Source: Xanthobacter agilis
Lineage (GTDB): Bacteria > Pseudomonadota > Alphaproteobacteria > Rhizobiales > Xanthobacteraceae
Assembly: GCF_021730435.1 (NCBI RefSeq)
Contig: NZ_JABWGX010000004.1
Location: 62,001-126,000 of the forward strand
Reading direction: 5' to 3'
DNA length: 64,000 nt
The position numbers and the translations under genes were made by a program. Below are positions 18,202 to 27,442 of the stretch, one piece after another. The notes beneath the pieces are model-generated. The model did no database searches. It was not told the origin of the DNA and saw nothing but the letters and a program-made list of their open reading frames with translations. Within the stretch, counting starts at the first letter, position 1, and the number at the start of each line of letters is the position of its first letter.

Positions 18202-19142
18202 GGGCTCCCAAGCCCGCGGCGCCTGCCGTCGCGCCGGTTCCGCCCGGACGCCACAAGCGCCTGCCGGTGGAACCGCGCCCGGCGAGCCGCACCGCCATCC
18301 TGCTGCGCCGCTTCACGGTGCGCCTGGGCGGCTCCCGGCTCGGCCGGCGTGGCGCCAGCCTGCTCACGGTGGCCGTCATCGGCGGATTTTCCGCCTACGG
18401 CATCGTGCTGGGCGGCCATGTGGAGGAGGCGCGGGAGGTCGGCATGGACCTCGCCGACGCCGCCGCCAACGTGGCCGGCTTCAAAATCCGCGAGGTCAAC
18501 CTCTCGGGCCACAACCACGTGATGCCGCAGGAGATTCTCCAGGCGGCGGGGATCAAGGGCTCCACCTCGATCCTGTTCGTCAATGCCGACGACATGCGGA
18601 CCAAGTTGGAGCAGATGCCCTGGATTCTGTCGGCCAGCGTCCGCAAGCAGTTCCCGGACCGGATCGACATCGCGGTGGTGGAGCGGGAGGCGTTCGCCCT
18701 CTGGCAGGTCAATGGCGAGATCAAGGTGATCTCCCGCGACGGCACGCCGATCGCCCCCTATTCGGACGACCCGCGTTATGTGGACCTGCCGATCGTTGTC
18801 GGCGAAGGCGCGCAGAAGCGGGTGGAAGAAATCGTCGATGCGCTCGCCCGCCTGCCGGACCTGAAGGGCCAGGTGCGCGCCGCCATCCTGGTGGCCGAGC
18901 GGCGCTGGACGCTGAAGATGCACAACGGCATCGACGTGCGCCTGCCCGAGGCCGGCATGGAGGCCGCCCTGATGCAGCTCGTCGCCCTCGATCGCGACAA
19001 GAAGCTTTTGACCCGTGACATCACCATCGTCGACCTGCGCCTGCCCGATCGCGTGGCGGTGCGCCTGTCGGATGCCGCCGCCGCCGCCCGCGACGAGATG
19101 CTGAAGGCGAAGGCCAAAGCCAAGAAGGGAGGCCCCGCATGA
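18168..19142 (+). CDS. ftsQ: Cell division protein FtsQ
   Basis: The 324-residue bitopic protein has a Pro/Arg-rich cytoplasmic N-terminus of about 64 residues, one transmembrane segment (LLTVAVIGGFSAYGIVLGG), then a POTRA domain (FKIREVNLSGHNHVMPQEILQAAG) and the FtsQ beta domain (LEQMPWILSASVRKQFPDRIDIAVVEREAFALWQ, ILVAERRWTLKMHNGIDVRLPE). It links early and late divisome proteins. It overlaps both ddl and ftsA. The Lys/Ala-rich C-terminus is common in rhizobia. Confidence 0.94.
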   Translation: MDGGGRVAGSVRAPKPAAPAVAPVPPGRHKRLPVEPRPASRTAILLRRFTVRLGGSRLGRRGASLLTVAVIGGFSAYGIVLGGHVEEAREVGMDLADAAANVAGFKIREVNLSGHNHVMPQEILQAAGIKGSTSILFVNADDMRTKLEQMPWILSASVRKQFPDRIDIAVVEREAFALWQVNGEIKVISRDGTPIAPYSDDPRYVDLPIVVGEGAQKRVEEIVDALARLPDLKGQVRAAILVAERRWTLKMHNGIDVRLPEAGMEAALMQLVALDRDKKLLTRDITIVDLRLPDRVAVRLSDAAAAARDEMLKAKAKAKKGGPA

Positions 19143-20464
19143 GGTCCCGGCTTGCCCAGGGGTTCGCGCCGAAGATGCGCCCCCTGCCGCCGCGCAAGGG
19201 CGGCATCGTCGGCGTGCTCGATATCGGCACCAGCAAGGTGGTGTGCGCCATCGCCAAGCTGCGGCCCCGTGGCGCGTCGGACGTGCTGAGCCGGCGCACC
19301 CATTCCATCGACGTGCTCGGCATCGGCCACACCCGCGCCTACGGCATCAAGGGCGGCGCCGTGGTGGACATGGCCAAGGCCGAGCTGGCCATCCGCCAGG
19401 CGGTGGACATGGCCGAGCGCGCCTCGGGGGTGCAGATCGCCTCGGTGGTGGTCGGGGTCTCCGGTGGCCGGCTCGCCTCCCAGCATTATGAAGCGGCGGT
19501 GCGCCTCACCGCGCCATCGGTGGAGGAGTTCGACATCCGCCGGGTGCTGGAGGCGGCTTCCACCTATGCGGTGGGCGATGGCCGGGCCGTCATGCATGCG
19601 CTGCCGGTCGGCTACGCGCTGGATGGGCGCTCCGGCATCGGCGAACCGTGCGGCATGCTCGGCCAGGAGCTGGGCGCCGACATGCACGTCATCACCGCCG
19701 ATCTCACGGCGCTGAAGAATCTGGTGCTGTGCGTGGAGCGCTGCCACCTCTCCATCGAGGCCATGGTGGCGGCGCCCTATGCGGCGGCGCTGTCCTCGCT
19801 CACCGACGACGAGATGGAACTGGGTGTCACCCTCATCGACATGGGGGCCGGCACCACCACCTTCGCCATCGTCGCCGGGGGCCACTGCGTCTATGTGGAC
19901 GGGGTCGCCTTGGGCGGCCACCACATCACCAACGATGTCGCCCGCGGCCTGCCGGCCCGGCTCGCCGATGCCGAGCGCCTCAAGGCCCTGCATGGGGCGG
20001 TGGTGGCGGTCTCTTCCGACGAGCACGACATGCTGACCGTGCCGCCGCTCTCCGGCGATTCGCGGGACCAGCCGCAGATGGTGCCGAAGTCGCGCCTCGT
20101 CACCATCGTGCGGCCCCGCGCGGAAGAAATCGTGGAATTGATTCGCGACCGGCTGAAGTCCTCGGGGCATGCCGGGGATGCCGGCCGGCGCATCGTGCTC
20201 ACCGGCGGCGCGGCGCAGCTTCAGGGGCTTGCGGACCTGGTGGCGCGGGTGATCGGGCCGCAGGTGCGCATCGGCCGTCCGTTAGGGGTTTCGCGCCTGC
20301 CGGAAGCGGCGCGCGGGGCGGCGTTCGCGGTCACTGCGGGCCTGCTCGTCTACCCGCAAGCCGCTGGCCTGGAACATTTCGAGCCCCGCCGGCGGCAGGC
20401 CGTGGGGGCTGAATCCCAAGGATATTTCGGCCGCGTGGGACGCTGGCTGAAGGACAGCTTTTAG
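19139..20464 (+). CDS. ftsA: Cell division protein FtsA
   Basis: The 441-residue actin-fold protein tethers FtsZ to the membrane. It shows GVLDIGTSKVVCAIAKL (phosphate 1), the SHS2-type 1C insert (VVVGVSGGRLASQHYEAAVRL), LIDMGAGTTTFAIV (phosphate 2) and IVLTGGAAQLQGLADL (adenosine motif). A C-terminal amphipathic end, FGRVGRWLKDSF, is the membrane-targeting sequence. The ATG overlaps the ftsQ stop by 4 bp. A 89-bp gap separates it from ftsZ. Confidence 0.96.
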   Translation: MRSRLAQGFAPKMRPLPPRKGGIVGVLDIGTSKVVCAIAKLRPRGASDVLSRRTHSIDVLGIGHTRAYGIKGGAVVDMAKAELAIRQAVDMAERASGVQIASVVVGVSGGRLASQHYEAAVRLTAPSVEEFDIRRVLEAASTYAVGDGRAVMHALPVGYALDGRSGIGEPCGMLGQELGADMHVITADLTALKNLVLCVERCHLSIEAMVAAPYAAALSSLTDDEMELGVTLIDMGAGTTTFAIVAGGHCVYVDGVALGGHHITNDVARGLPARLADAERLKALHGAVVAVSSDEHDMLTVPPLSGDSRDQPQMVPKSRLVTIVRPRAEEIVELIRDRLKSSGHAGDAGRRIVLTGGAAQLQGLADLVARVIGPQVRIGRPLGVSRLPEAARGAAFAVTAGLLVYPQAAGLEHFEPRRRQAVGAESQGYFGRVGRWLKDSF

Positions 20465-20553
20465 ACATGGTTAACTAAATCCGCAGTAACACAGTGGGCA
20501 ATCGGATTCATCGAGAGGCGGTCTGAGCCGAGCGGGTTCGACGGAGCGAAAAC

Positions 20554-22254
20554 ATGACGATCAACCTTCAGATGCCCGACATTCGTGAGCTCCGTCCGCG
20601 GATCACGGTGTTCGGTGTGGGCGGCGCCGGTGGCAACGCTGTCAACAACATGATCGCCTCGGGTCTGAGCGGTGTGGAGTTCGTGGTGGCGAACACCGAC
20701 GCTCAGGCTCTCACCCTCACCAAGGCCGAGCGCGTGGTGCAGATGGGCGTGGCGGTGACCGAGGGTCTCGGCGCCGGCTCCCAGCCGGAGGTCGGCCGCG
20801 CCGCCGCCGAGGAAGTGATCGACGAGATTCGCGATCACCTGTCCGGCTCGCACATGGTGTTCATCACCGCCGGCATGGGCGGCGGCACCGGCACCGGCGC
20901 GGCGGCGGTGGTGGCGCGGGCCGCGCGCGAACTCGGCATCCTCACCGTGGGCGTGGTGACCAAGCCGTTCCACTTCGAGGGCCTGCGGCGCATGCGCGTC
21001 GCCGAGCACGGCATTATCGAGCTGCAGAAGAGCGTCGATACCCTCATCGTCATCCCGAACCAGAATCTGTTCCGGGTGGCCAATGAGAAGACCACCTTCG
21101 CCGATGCCTTCGCCATGGCCGACCAGGTGCTGTATTCGGGTGTCGCCTGCATCACCGACCTGATGGTGAAGGAAGGCCTCATCAACCTGGACTTCGCCGA
21201 TGTGCGCGCCGTGATGCGCGACATGGGCAAGGCCATGATGGGCACCGGCGAGGCTTCCGGCGAGAAGCGCGCCCTGCAGGCCGCCGAGGCCGCCATCGCC
21301 AACCCGCTCTTGGACGAGACCTCCATGCAGGGGGCCCGCGGCCTCCTGATCTCCATCACCGGCGGCAAGGACATGACGCTGTTCGAGGTGGACGAGGCGG
21401 CGACCCGCATCCGCGAGGAAGTGGACCCCGACGCCAACATCATCCTCGGCGCCACCTTCGACGAGATGCTGGATGGCATCATCCGCGTGTCGGTGGTGGC
21501 CACCGGCATCGATCCCCTCTCCATGCCCGACCAGATCCAGCCGCCGGCCGACCTGGGCGGCCGCAAGATGTCCAACGCCGGTCGCGTGGCGGTGGAAGCC
21601 GCCCGCGAGGCACAGATCCACTCGGCGGTGGCCTCCATCTCCGAAGAGGATCTCCTGGGCATCGAGGATTTCGCGCCCATCCCCCAGCAGGCGCCCGTGC
21701 CCGAGCAGGCGGTGGCCATCGACGACGTGACCATCCGCGCCGCCCAGCCGCGTCCCTCTTTCCTCGCCGAGCCGGAGCCCGCCCCGGCGCCGGCCCAGAT
21801 CCAGGAAGACGACGACTTCGCGCCCTATATCCCGCCGCCGAGCCAGCGCATGCGCACCACCCGCATGCCGCGCGTGGACGAGCTGCCGCTGCCGGCTCAG
21901 AACCAGATCCGCGCCCAGCGCGGTGAGCCGCCGGTGGAGCAGGCCCAGCCTGACAAGAAGCGCATGACCCTCCTGCAGCGCCTGGCCCATGTGGGCCGCC
22001 GCGAGGAGCCGGAACCCGAGCCGGTGCGCCGCGAGCAGCAGACCATGCGCGCTCCGGAGCGTCGCCCGGCCGAGCCGCGGTACCAGGATCAGCGTCCGGT
22101 GGCGGGCGGTCGTCCCGCCGAGGCGGTCTCTGAGTTCGCCAAGCGCCCGCAGACCCGGCCGGTGATGGAGGTTCCCTCCCGCCCCGCGCCGCAGCGCGGT
22201 GACGACGACGACCATCTGGACATCCCCGCCTTCCTGCGCCGTCAGGCCAACTGA
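20554..22254 (+). CDS. ftsZ: Cell division protein FtsZ
   Basis: The 566-residue tubulin homologue polymerises into the Z ring. The GTPase core (residues about 12-320) shows [15 protein letters not shown], the tubulin signature [12 protein letters not shown], and NADF-type loops including [16 protein letters not shown] and the T7 loop [12 protein letters not shown] long Pro/Glu/Arg-rich linker of more than 200 residues leads to the C-terminal peptide [15 protein letters not shown], the FtsA/ZipA docking tail. Rhizobial FtsZ1 proteins typically have this extended linker. Confidence 0.97.
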   Translation: MTINLQMPDIRELRPRITVFGVGGAGGNAVNNMIASGLSGVEFVVANTDAQALTLTKAERVVQMGVAVTEGLGAGSQPEVGRAAAEEVIDEIRDHLSGSHMVFITAGMGGGTGTGAAAVVARAARELGILTVGVVTKPFHFEGLRRMRVAEHGIIELQKSVDTLIVIPNQNLFRVANEKTTFADAFAMADQVLYSGVACITDLMVKEGLINLDFADVRAVMRDMGKAMMGTGEASGEKRALQAAEAAIANPLLDETSMQGARGLLISITGGKDMTLFEVDEAATRIREEVDPDANIILGATFDEMLDGIIRVSVVATGIDPLSMPDQIQPPADLGGRKMSNAGRVAVEAAREAQIHSAVASISEEDLLGIEDFAPIPQQAPVPEQAVAIDDVTIRAAQPRPSFLAEPEPAPAPAQIQEDDDFAPYIPPPSQRMRTTRMPRVDELPLPAQNQIRAQRGEPPVEQAQPDKKRMTLLQRLAHVGRREEPEPEPVRREQQTMRAPERRPAEPRYQDQRPVAGGRPAEAVSEFAKRPQTRPVMEVPSRPAPQRGDDDDHLDIPAFLRRQAN

Positions 22255-22652
22255 CCGCAAGGACCGGCGCGCCCGCCGCGCCGGTCCTCGGGCTCCCGCC
22301 GGGACCTCCGCTCGCGGTCGGGCCGAGCCGGGCCGGATGACCTGAGTCGCCGCGCCGCGTGTCCGCAGCCTGTAACAATGGCCTTGAGGCCGGCTGTCAC
22401 GGTCGGCCTTAAGTTTTTGTTAAATAAAAGAAATCGCGCTTTTAGGCATGGTAACAGGCGGTAAGCAAGCGTGATTTGGCGCAGCGCAGCGCGGGGACTA
22501 GGGTGCCCCCCAATCCTGATCGGCCCACACGTCTCGCGTTGACAGTTTGTTCGGACAACCGCGGCGAAAGTGGGAAGGCAAGGTGGAGCTTTGGGGGAGG
22601 GCTGGCGGCCATTCGGTGGCCTGCGCTCCCGGCGCATGGGACGACACCGATT
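22255..22652. other. ftsZ-lpxC intergenic region, 398 bp
   Basis: Apart from the hairpin just after ftsZ, the middle part (about 22400-22450) is unusually AT-rich (TTAAGTTTTTGTTAAATAAAAG), which suits a promoter for lpxC. No gene is supported; longer frames reaching back from lpxC have no family match before MQTTLARE. Confidence 0.4.
22260..22288. terminator. Hairpin after ftsZ
   Basis: Perfect 12-bp arms (AGGACCGGCGCG and its complement) with a 5-nt loop start 6 bp after the ftsZ stop. There is no T-run after it, so it may attenuate or stabilise the transcript rather than fully terminate it. Confidence 0.5.
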
Positions 22653-23585
22653 ATGCAGACCACTCTGGCTCGCGAGATTGCCCTCAAAGGGGCCGGCGTT
22701 CACGCCGGGGTCGAGGCGACCCTCACTCTGAAGCCGGCTGCCGCGAATACCGGAATTGTCTTCGTCCGCTCCTTCGCCGACAGCGCGCCGCGCAAGGCGA
22801 CAGTTTCCCATAAATCCGTGCAGGCCACCGATCTCGCCACCGTGCTGGGCGATCGCTCGGGCGCGCTGGTGTCCACAGTCGAGCATCTGCTCGCCACCTT
22901 CAATGGTGTCGGCGTCGACAATGCGGTGGTGGAGATCGACGGGCCGGAAGTGCCGATCCTCGACGGCAGCGCGGTGGAGTTCGTCGCGGCCATCGATGCC
23001 GCCGGCATCACCAGCGTGCGGGGCCGGCGCAAGTATCTCAAGGTTCTGAAGCCGGTGCGGGTGGAGAACGGCGCCGCCTTCGGCGAGCTTCTGCCCTATG
23101 ACGCGGGCTTCCGCCTGGAAGTGGAAATCGATTTCGCCCACGAGGCCATCGGCCGCCAGCGCTTCGCCGCCACCCTGTCACCGGCGGTGTTCCGCCGCGA
23201 GTTGGCGCAGGCCCGCACGTTCGGCTTCTTGAAGGACGTGGAGCGCCTGCGCGCCGCCGGCTATGCCCGTGGCGCCGCGCTGGAAAACACCGTGTGCCTC
23301 GACGAGGCGGGCGTCATCAATCCCGACGGCCTGCGCTTCGCCGATGAGTTCGTGCGTCACAAGGCCCTCGACGCGGTGGGGGATCTCGCCCTCGCCGGCA
23401 TGCCGCTGCTGGCCCGCTATCGCTCCTTCCGCGGCGGCCACAAGCTGAATTTCCAGATGGTGAACGCGCTGCTGGCCGACCGCTCCGCTTATGCGGTGGT
23501 GGAGGAGGCCCGCCCGGTGCGCGAGACCGTCGGCGCGGAGATCACCGGGACGAGCCCGGTGCCGGTGTTCGCGCCCGACCTGTGA
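22653..23585 (+). CDS. lpxC: UDP-3-O-acyl-N-acetylglucosamine deacetylase
   Basis: The 310-residue zinc amidase commits the precursor to lipid A. Starting at MQTTLAREIALKGAGVHAG, it shows STVEHLLATFNGVGVDNAVVEIDGPEVPILDGSA (the first His ligand is in VEHLL), ARTFGFLKDVERLRAAGYARGAALENTVCL, and DEFVRHKALDAVGDLALAG (HKxxDxxGD zinc motif), then FRGGHKLNFQMVNAL. The family start fixes the ATG at 22653, although the frame is open 177 bp further upstream. It ends the dcw-like cluster. Confidence 0.96.
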   Translation: MQTTLAREIALKGAGVHAGVEATLTLKPAAANTGIVFVRSFADSAPRKATVSHKSVQATDLATVLGDRSGALVSTVEHLLATFNGVGVDNAVVEIDGPEVPILDGSAVEFVAAIDAAGITSVRGRRKYLKVLKPVRVENGAAFGELLPYDAGFRLEVEIDFAHEAIGRQRFAATLSPAVFRRELAQARTFGFLKDVERLRAAGYARGAALENTVCLDEAGVINPDGLRFADEFVRHKALDAVGDLALAGMPLLARYRSFRGGHKLNFQMVNALLADRSAYAVVEEARPVRETVGAEITGTSPVPVFAPDL

Positions 23586-24222
23586 GCGTGGCGGCGGTGG
23601 GCCGGGATGAACTCCTGGCCGGGCCGCCCTCTCCCGCCGCGTGGTTTTTCATGATCCGGCTTCAAGGGCCCGGTGGACGCCAGCGTCCCACCGGGCTTTT
23701 TGTTTGAGGCGCAGGGAGCTTTCGCCTTCGCGTGCCGGGGCGCTTCTGTCGGCTCAGATCGCGGCCTACGCTTTGGCCGCTCGCCAAACCACGCAACCCC
23801 AAGCCTCGCAGTCCAAGCAGCGTCGGGGCGGCGACGGCTGCGCGGTCCTCTCGTCGGGCGGCTCTCGGGTGGCGGCGCCGTTCCGGTGGCCAGACGTCGC
23901 GGCAATGGCGTCCGTCGCGCTCGTCCCCATGATGGGTCGGAACGGGCGCGGCGCCCGTCGCGGGCGGATGCGCATGTTCGGACGACCGGCTTGCGCGATC
24001 GCTCGGTGCGCTTGGCGCACCGCCTTCGGCGCACCCCTCTTGGGGAGGCATCTGCTCTTTGGGGGGCATCTGTTCTTGGCGCGCATCTTTGGGGCGCATC
24101 GACGGTGAGGCTGGTCATAGCGCGGGCCGTGGTCGTGGTCCCGGCCATGTTAGGCCGCCGCCGTGCCCGTTTGCGTTTCGCTCACGCGCCGGCGGCTGGG
24201 CCCATGTCCCCGTCCAGGCGCA
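23586..24222. other. Intergenic region, about 640 bp, after lpxC
   Basis: It contains the lpxC terminator. The remaining 500 bp has overlapping frames on both strands with compositional bias and no motif. Near 24020-24100 a run of similar G-rich segments (CTTGGGGAGGCATCTGCTCTTTGGGGGGCATCTGTTCTTGG) forms short imperfect direct repeats. No gene is supported. Confidence 0.4.
23668..23703 (+). terminator. Rho-independent terminator of the dcw/lpxC unit
   Basis: GCCCGGTGG and CCACCGGGC form 9-bp arms around an 11-nt loop, followed directly by TTTTTGTTT. It lies 83 bp after the lpxC stop. Confidence 0.85.
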
Positions 24223-25176
24223 TCAATAGCCTGCGCCGCGATCCACGAGATTCAGCAGCGGCAGGCCGGCTTGATGGCGGCGGATGCCCTCGATGACGGT
24301 GGGCGCGGCGGTTTCCGGATAGGTGGGGGCGGAGGCGTGGGGCATCACGATGATGCGCGGATGGGACCAGAACGGATGCGCCGCCGGCAGCGGCTCCACC
24401 TGGAAGACATCGAGGGTGGCGCCGGCGATCTGCCCGCTTTCGAGCGCCGCCAGCAGGTCGCCATCCACCAGATGCCCGCCGCGCGCCACGTTGATGAGAA
24501 AGCCGCCGCGCGGCATGCGCGAGAAGGTTTCGGCGTTGAGGATGCCGCGATTGTCGGGCGTCAGCGGCAGCAGGCACACCAGGATCTCGGTTTCGGCGAG
24601 AAAGGCGCCCAGGCCCTCGGCGCCGTGAAAGCAGGTGAGGCCGGGAATGTCGTGGGCCGAACGGGCCCAGCCGCGCACGGCGAAGCCCATCTGGGCCAGC
24701 TTCTCCGCGCAGGTCCGCCCCAGCTCGCCCAGCCCCATGACGCCGACCGTGCGGTGGCGGGCGAGCGGCACGTCGCGTTCGCGCCATTCCCGGCGGGCCT
24801 GCTGGGTGGCGTAGGCGGGCATGTCGCGGTGGTAATAGAGCGTCTGCATGAGCACGAACTCGCTCATGCCGTCCTTCAGGCCAGGGTCCACCATGCGCAC
24901 GAGGGGCAGGTGAGGGGGCACCACATCGGGGCTGATGATGCGATCGACGCCGGCGCCGAGGGAGAACACCGCCTGGAGGTTCGGCAGGCCGGCGAGGACA
25001 CCGGGCGCCACCTTCCAGACGAAGGCATAGGTGATGTCCTCGGCCGCGCCGATCTGCGGCCACATCCGGATTTCGAGCTCCGGCATCGCCGCGGCGAAGG
25101 CGGCGCGCCAGGGTTCGGGTGGCGTGTCGAGGCAGGCCCACAGCAGGACGGGCGGACGGGCGGGGGCAGCGGCCAT
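24223..25176 (-). CDS. D-2-hydroxyacid dehydrogenase, glyoxylate/hydroxypyruvate reductase type
   Basis: The 317-residue NAD(P)-dependent enzyme has the Rossmann motif VGVMGLGELGRTCAEKLAQMG and the catalytic triad in context: Arg in INVARGGHLVDGDLLAALESG, Glu in DVFQVEPLP and His in MPHASAPTYPE. The N-terminal part and the SLGAGVDRI segment resemble GhrA, which reduces glyoxylate and hydroxypyruvate. The ATG at 25176 is preceded by CAGGAAACC. The frame runs further upstream, but that part does not look like the family. Confidence 0.88.
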   Translation of the reverse strand: MAAAPARPPVLLWACLDTPPEPWRAAFAAAMPELEIRMWPQIGAAEDITYAFVWKVAPGVLAGLPNLQAVFSLGAGVDRIISPDVVPPHLPLVRMVDPGLKDGMSEFVLMQTLYYHRDMPAYATQQARREWRERDVPLARHRTVGVMGLGELGRTCAEKLAQMGFAVRGWARSAHDIPGLTCFHGAEGLGAFLAETEILVCLLPLTPDNRGILNAETFSRMPRGGFLINVARGGHLVDGDLLAALESGQIAGATLDVFQVEPLPAAHPFWSHPRIIVMPHASAPTYPETAAPTVIEGIRRHQAGLPLLNLVDRGAGY

Positions 25177-25434
25177 GATGGTTTCCTGGCATGAACGGGC
25201 GGCGCGCCCGCACGGCGGCGCCATCCTCCGGCTATAGTGCCTTTTTCGCGCGCCCGTCATCCCGTGGCGGCGGGGCCGATGATCCTGCACCTTGGGGCTG
25301 GTTCGCGCCGGCCTCGGCGGCAGCATCTCGCCGGTTCTCGGCTGATCATTCCGGCGGGCGCATCGGCCGCGTTGCATTCGCGCGAGCGGCGTGCCAGAGC
25401 TGTCCCGATTTGGCCGATAGGTGCAGGGTTCCTC

Positions 25435-25929
25435 ATGAAAAAAGCGTCTCTCTTCGCTGCCGTCGCCACGCTCGCGCTCTGTGCGATGCCTCGCATGGGT
25501 CTTGCCCAAACCGCGAAGTTCGAATGCGCCTGGCTGCCGGCCGGGCAGAAGCCGGCGGCCGAGGTCGCGGCCCTGCTCGCCGCCGGCGATCCGCTGGACA
25601 AGCCGCAGGTGCTCAATGCGGCGGTGGACCAGCTGCGCGCCAGCGGCCTGCGTCCCGCCCTCATCATCGACGGGCTGGTCAGCGCCTATTGCCCCTCGGT
25701 GGCGGCCAACGCTTCCTACACGGACGCGCAGAAGGTGGCCCGCATGCAGGCCTTCGCGGCCCGCACCGTGCGCCTCGTCTATTCGCTCGAATCAGCCGAC
25801 AAGATCTTCCTCGACGTGGCCTTGCCGTCGTCGGTGGTGGACGCGGTGAATGCCAAGGCGAGCGCCGGCGGCGTGAGCCAGCAGGACTGGCTGGCGGGCG
25901 TGGTCACCACGGCGGCCCAGGCCAAGTAA
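25435..25929 (+). CDS. Secreted hypothetical protein
   Basis: The 164-residue protein starts MKKASLFAAVATLALCAMPRMGLAQ, a clear Sec signal peptide cleaved after GLA. The mature protein has two Cys (FECAWLP and SAYCPSV), an Ala-rich helical body with DALRASGLRPALIIDGLVSAYCP-like stretches, and a C-terminal VSQQDWLAGVVTTAAQ segment. No family is recognised with certainty. The upstream frame is rejected because the signal peptide defines the start. Confidence 0.75.
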   Translation: MKKASLFAAVATLALCAMPRMGLAQTAKFECAWLPAGQKPAAEVAALLAAGDPLDKPQVLNAAVDQLRASGLRPALIIDGLVSAYCPSVAANASYTDAQKVARMQAFAARTVRLVYSLESADKIFLDVALPSSVVDAVNAKASAGGVSQQDWLAGVVTTAAQAK

Positions 25930-26453
25930 ACGAGCCAATTGCGCGGACGCGGCCGGTGCCGACCGACTCCGTCCGCTGCAAGGCAATCAATCGTCGGCGG
26001 GCGGCGGTGTGCGTTGCCCGACTGATTGAACCCATCTGATTGAGCGCCAGCGGATGACCTGCCGTTGCGGGAGTCGGGTTGGCGGCCCTTGGGACTGAAG
26101 GCGCGCGTGCCCGCGTGGGGCGTGCAGTTGCCGGGCTCTGGGGCAAGGGCGCCGCGCGAGTCGGTGTGCAGGCCACCGCGGCTAAGGATTTTCGAGAACA
26201 CTCTGCCTTCAGCGCGCGGCTTCAGGTGCCGGGTGGCAGACCGCGCGCCCGAACGAAGGGGGGCGCCGACGCACTGTGGCGGGATCACACCGTCATGTGT
26301 GCCGGTGTGATCCCGTGGATTGCAATCGCACCAGCCCCCAGCGCTTCAGCTGCCTCGCCCGAACCTTCCTGGCCTAACCTTCCTGGCCCGAGCGCGCCGG
26401 CTCGAACTCCGTGCGCGCGGCGCGGCGGTGGGGCGCCTTGCCGTTCGAACGGC
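25930..26453. other. Intergenic region, 524 bp, no gene recognised
   Basis: Frames on both strands cover this stretch but are mutual shadows rich in Arg, Ala and Gly. Positions about 26276-26314 contain GGGATCACACCGTCATG followed by GTGTGCCGGTGTGATCCCG, an imperfect palindrome (GGGATCACACCG with CGGTGTGATCCC), which may act as a terminator or operator. Confidence 0.45.
26278..26315. other. Inverted repeat, GGGATCACACCG arms
   Basis: Arms of 12 bp (GGGATCACACCG and CGGTGTGATCCC) flank about 14 nt. It lies 140 bp beyond the 3' end of the glutaredoxin gene and could be its terminator-like structure, though there is no T-run. Confidence 0.5.
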
Positions 26454-26786
26454 TCAGGAAGCGGGGGCGAGGATGCCCTTTTCGGTGAGCAGGGCGGCAA
26501 GCTCACCCGCCTGGAACATTTCGCGCACGATGTCGCAACCGCCGACGAATTCGCCCTTGACGTAGAGCTGGGGAATCGTCGGCCAGTTGGAGAAGGCCTT
26601 GATGCCCTCGCGGATGAAGGGGTCTTCCAGCACGTTTACGGAGGCGTAGGGCGCGCCGACCTGGTTGAGCACCTGCACCACGGCGGAGGAGAAGCCGCAT
26701 TGCGGCGCCTGCGGCACGCCCTTCATGAAGAGCACGATGTCGTTGCTGTCGATGATGTCCTTGATGCGTTCGGCGGTGTTGGCCAT
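26454..26786 (-). CDS. grxD: Monothiol glutaredoxin, Grx4/Grx5 type
   Basis: The 110-residue protein has [23 protein letters not shown] with the monothiol CGFS site (about residue 31), then a [23 protein letters not shown] glutathione-binding block. CGFS glutaredoxins carry a glutathione-ligated [2Fe-2S] cluster, often shared with a BolA protein. The gene for a BolA partner is directly upstream (57 bp), which is the usual pairing. Confidence 0.95.
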   Translation of the reverse strand: MANTAERIKDIIDSNDIVLFMKGVPQAPQCGFSSAVVQVLNQVGAPYASVNVLEDPFIREGIKAFSNWPTIPQLYVKGEFVGGCDIVREMFQAGELAALLTEKGILAPAS

Positions 26787-26843
26787 CGGGGTGGTCCTTA
26801 GCTGATCCGTGACGGAAGATGGGGGCGGGCGATCAGGCGCCCC

Positions 26844-27077
26844 CTATTTGGGAATGATGGTTTCAAGGGCGAGGGCGTGCAGCACGCCGCCCATCTGGCC
26901 CTGCAGCGCGGAATAGACCATCTGGTGCTGCTGCACGCGGCTTTTGCCCCGGAAGGTTTCCGACGTAACGCGGGCGGCGTAATGGTCGCCGTCGCCGGCA
27001 AGGTCCACGATCACCACATGGGCGTCGGGAAGGGCGGTCTTCACAAGCCGTTCGATTTCGGCTCCGTCCATGGCCAT
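26844..27077 (-). CDS. BolA family protein
   Basis: The 77-residue protein (MAMDGAEIERLVKTALPDAHVVIVDLAGDGDHYAARVTS...FRGKSRVQQHQMVYSAL...HALALETI) is a full BolA/IbaG domain, with the conserved HQMVY and C-terminal LHALAL segments. BolA proteins bind a [2Fe-2S] cluster together with monothiol glutaredoxins. The ATG was taken at 27077, where the family N-terminus begins; an in-frame ATG two codons later is also possible. Confidence 0.92.
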   Translation of the reverse strand: MAMDGAEIERLVKTALPDAHVVIVDLAGDGDHYAARVTSETFRGKSRVQQHQMVYSALQGQMGGVLHALALETIIPK

Positions 27078-27442
27078 GGTCTGCGCTCCTCTTTGGGGCT
27101 CCTCATGCAAGGTCGGCACCAAGTGCCCTTGCCGCCCCGACAGCCGCGCCGTCGCCGCGCCGGTTTCCGCCAAATTCCAGGCACGTCGGGGGAAACCCGG
27201 CGATGCGCCGCCGGGCGCGTGCGGCGATGGCGCGTTTCGTCCGTCAGCCCGCTGTCGGCTTTGCGACAGGTCATCGACACCTTGGGATGTTGCCGAATCG
27301 CGTGCTATGTCGCCGGGAATAACGGCTGCGGTTCGGTCTGAAGTCCCGGCTGATCGTGCGGGCCGGGGGAAATGCGAGGCCCGCGCCGAAATCGGCCCGG
27401 CTCTTGCTTGCCGAACTCAACTTCCGTGATGAGAGACGGATC
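27078..27442. other. Intergenic region at the housekeeping/nif boundary, 365 bp
   Basis: No gene is supported. It separates the minus-strand bolA-grxD pair from the plus-strand nif-side genes. GAGAGACGGATC before 27443 supplies the ribosome-binding site for the YqeB-like gene. Confidence 0.4.

Noticed and set aside
20461-22260. Minus-strand frame of 599 codons opposite ftsZ
   Set aside because: It is antisense to a clear FtsZ and is His/Leu/Gly-rich with no domain.
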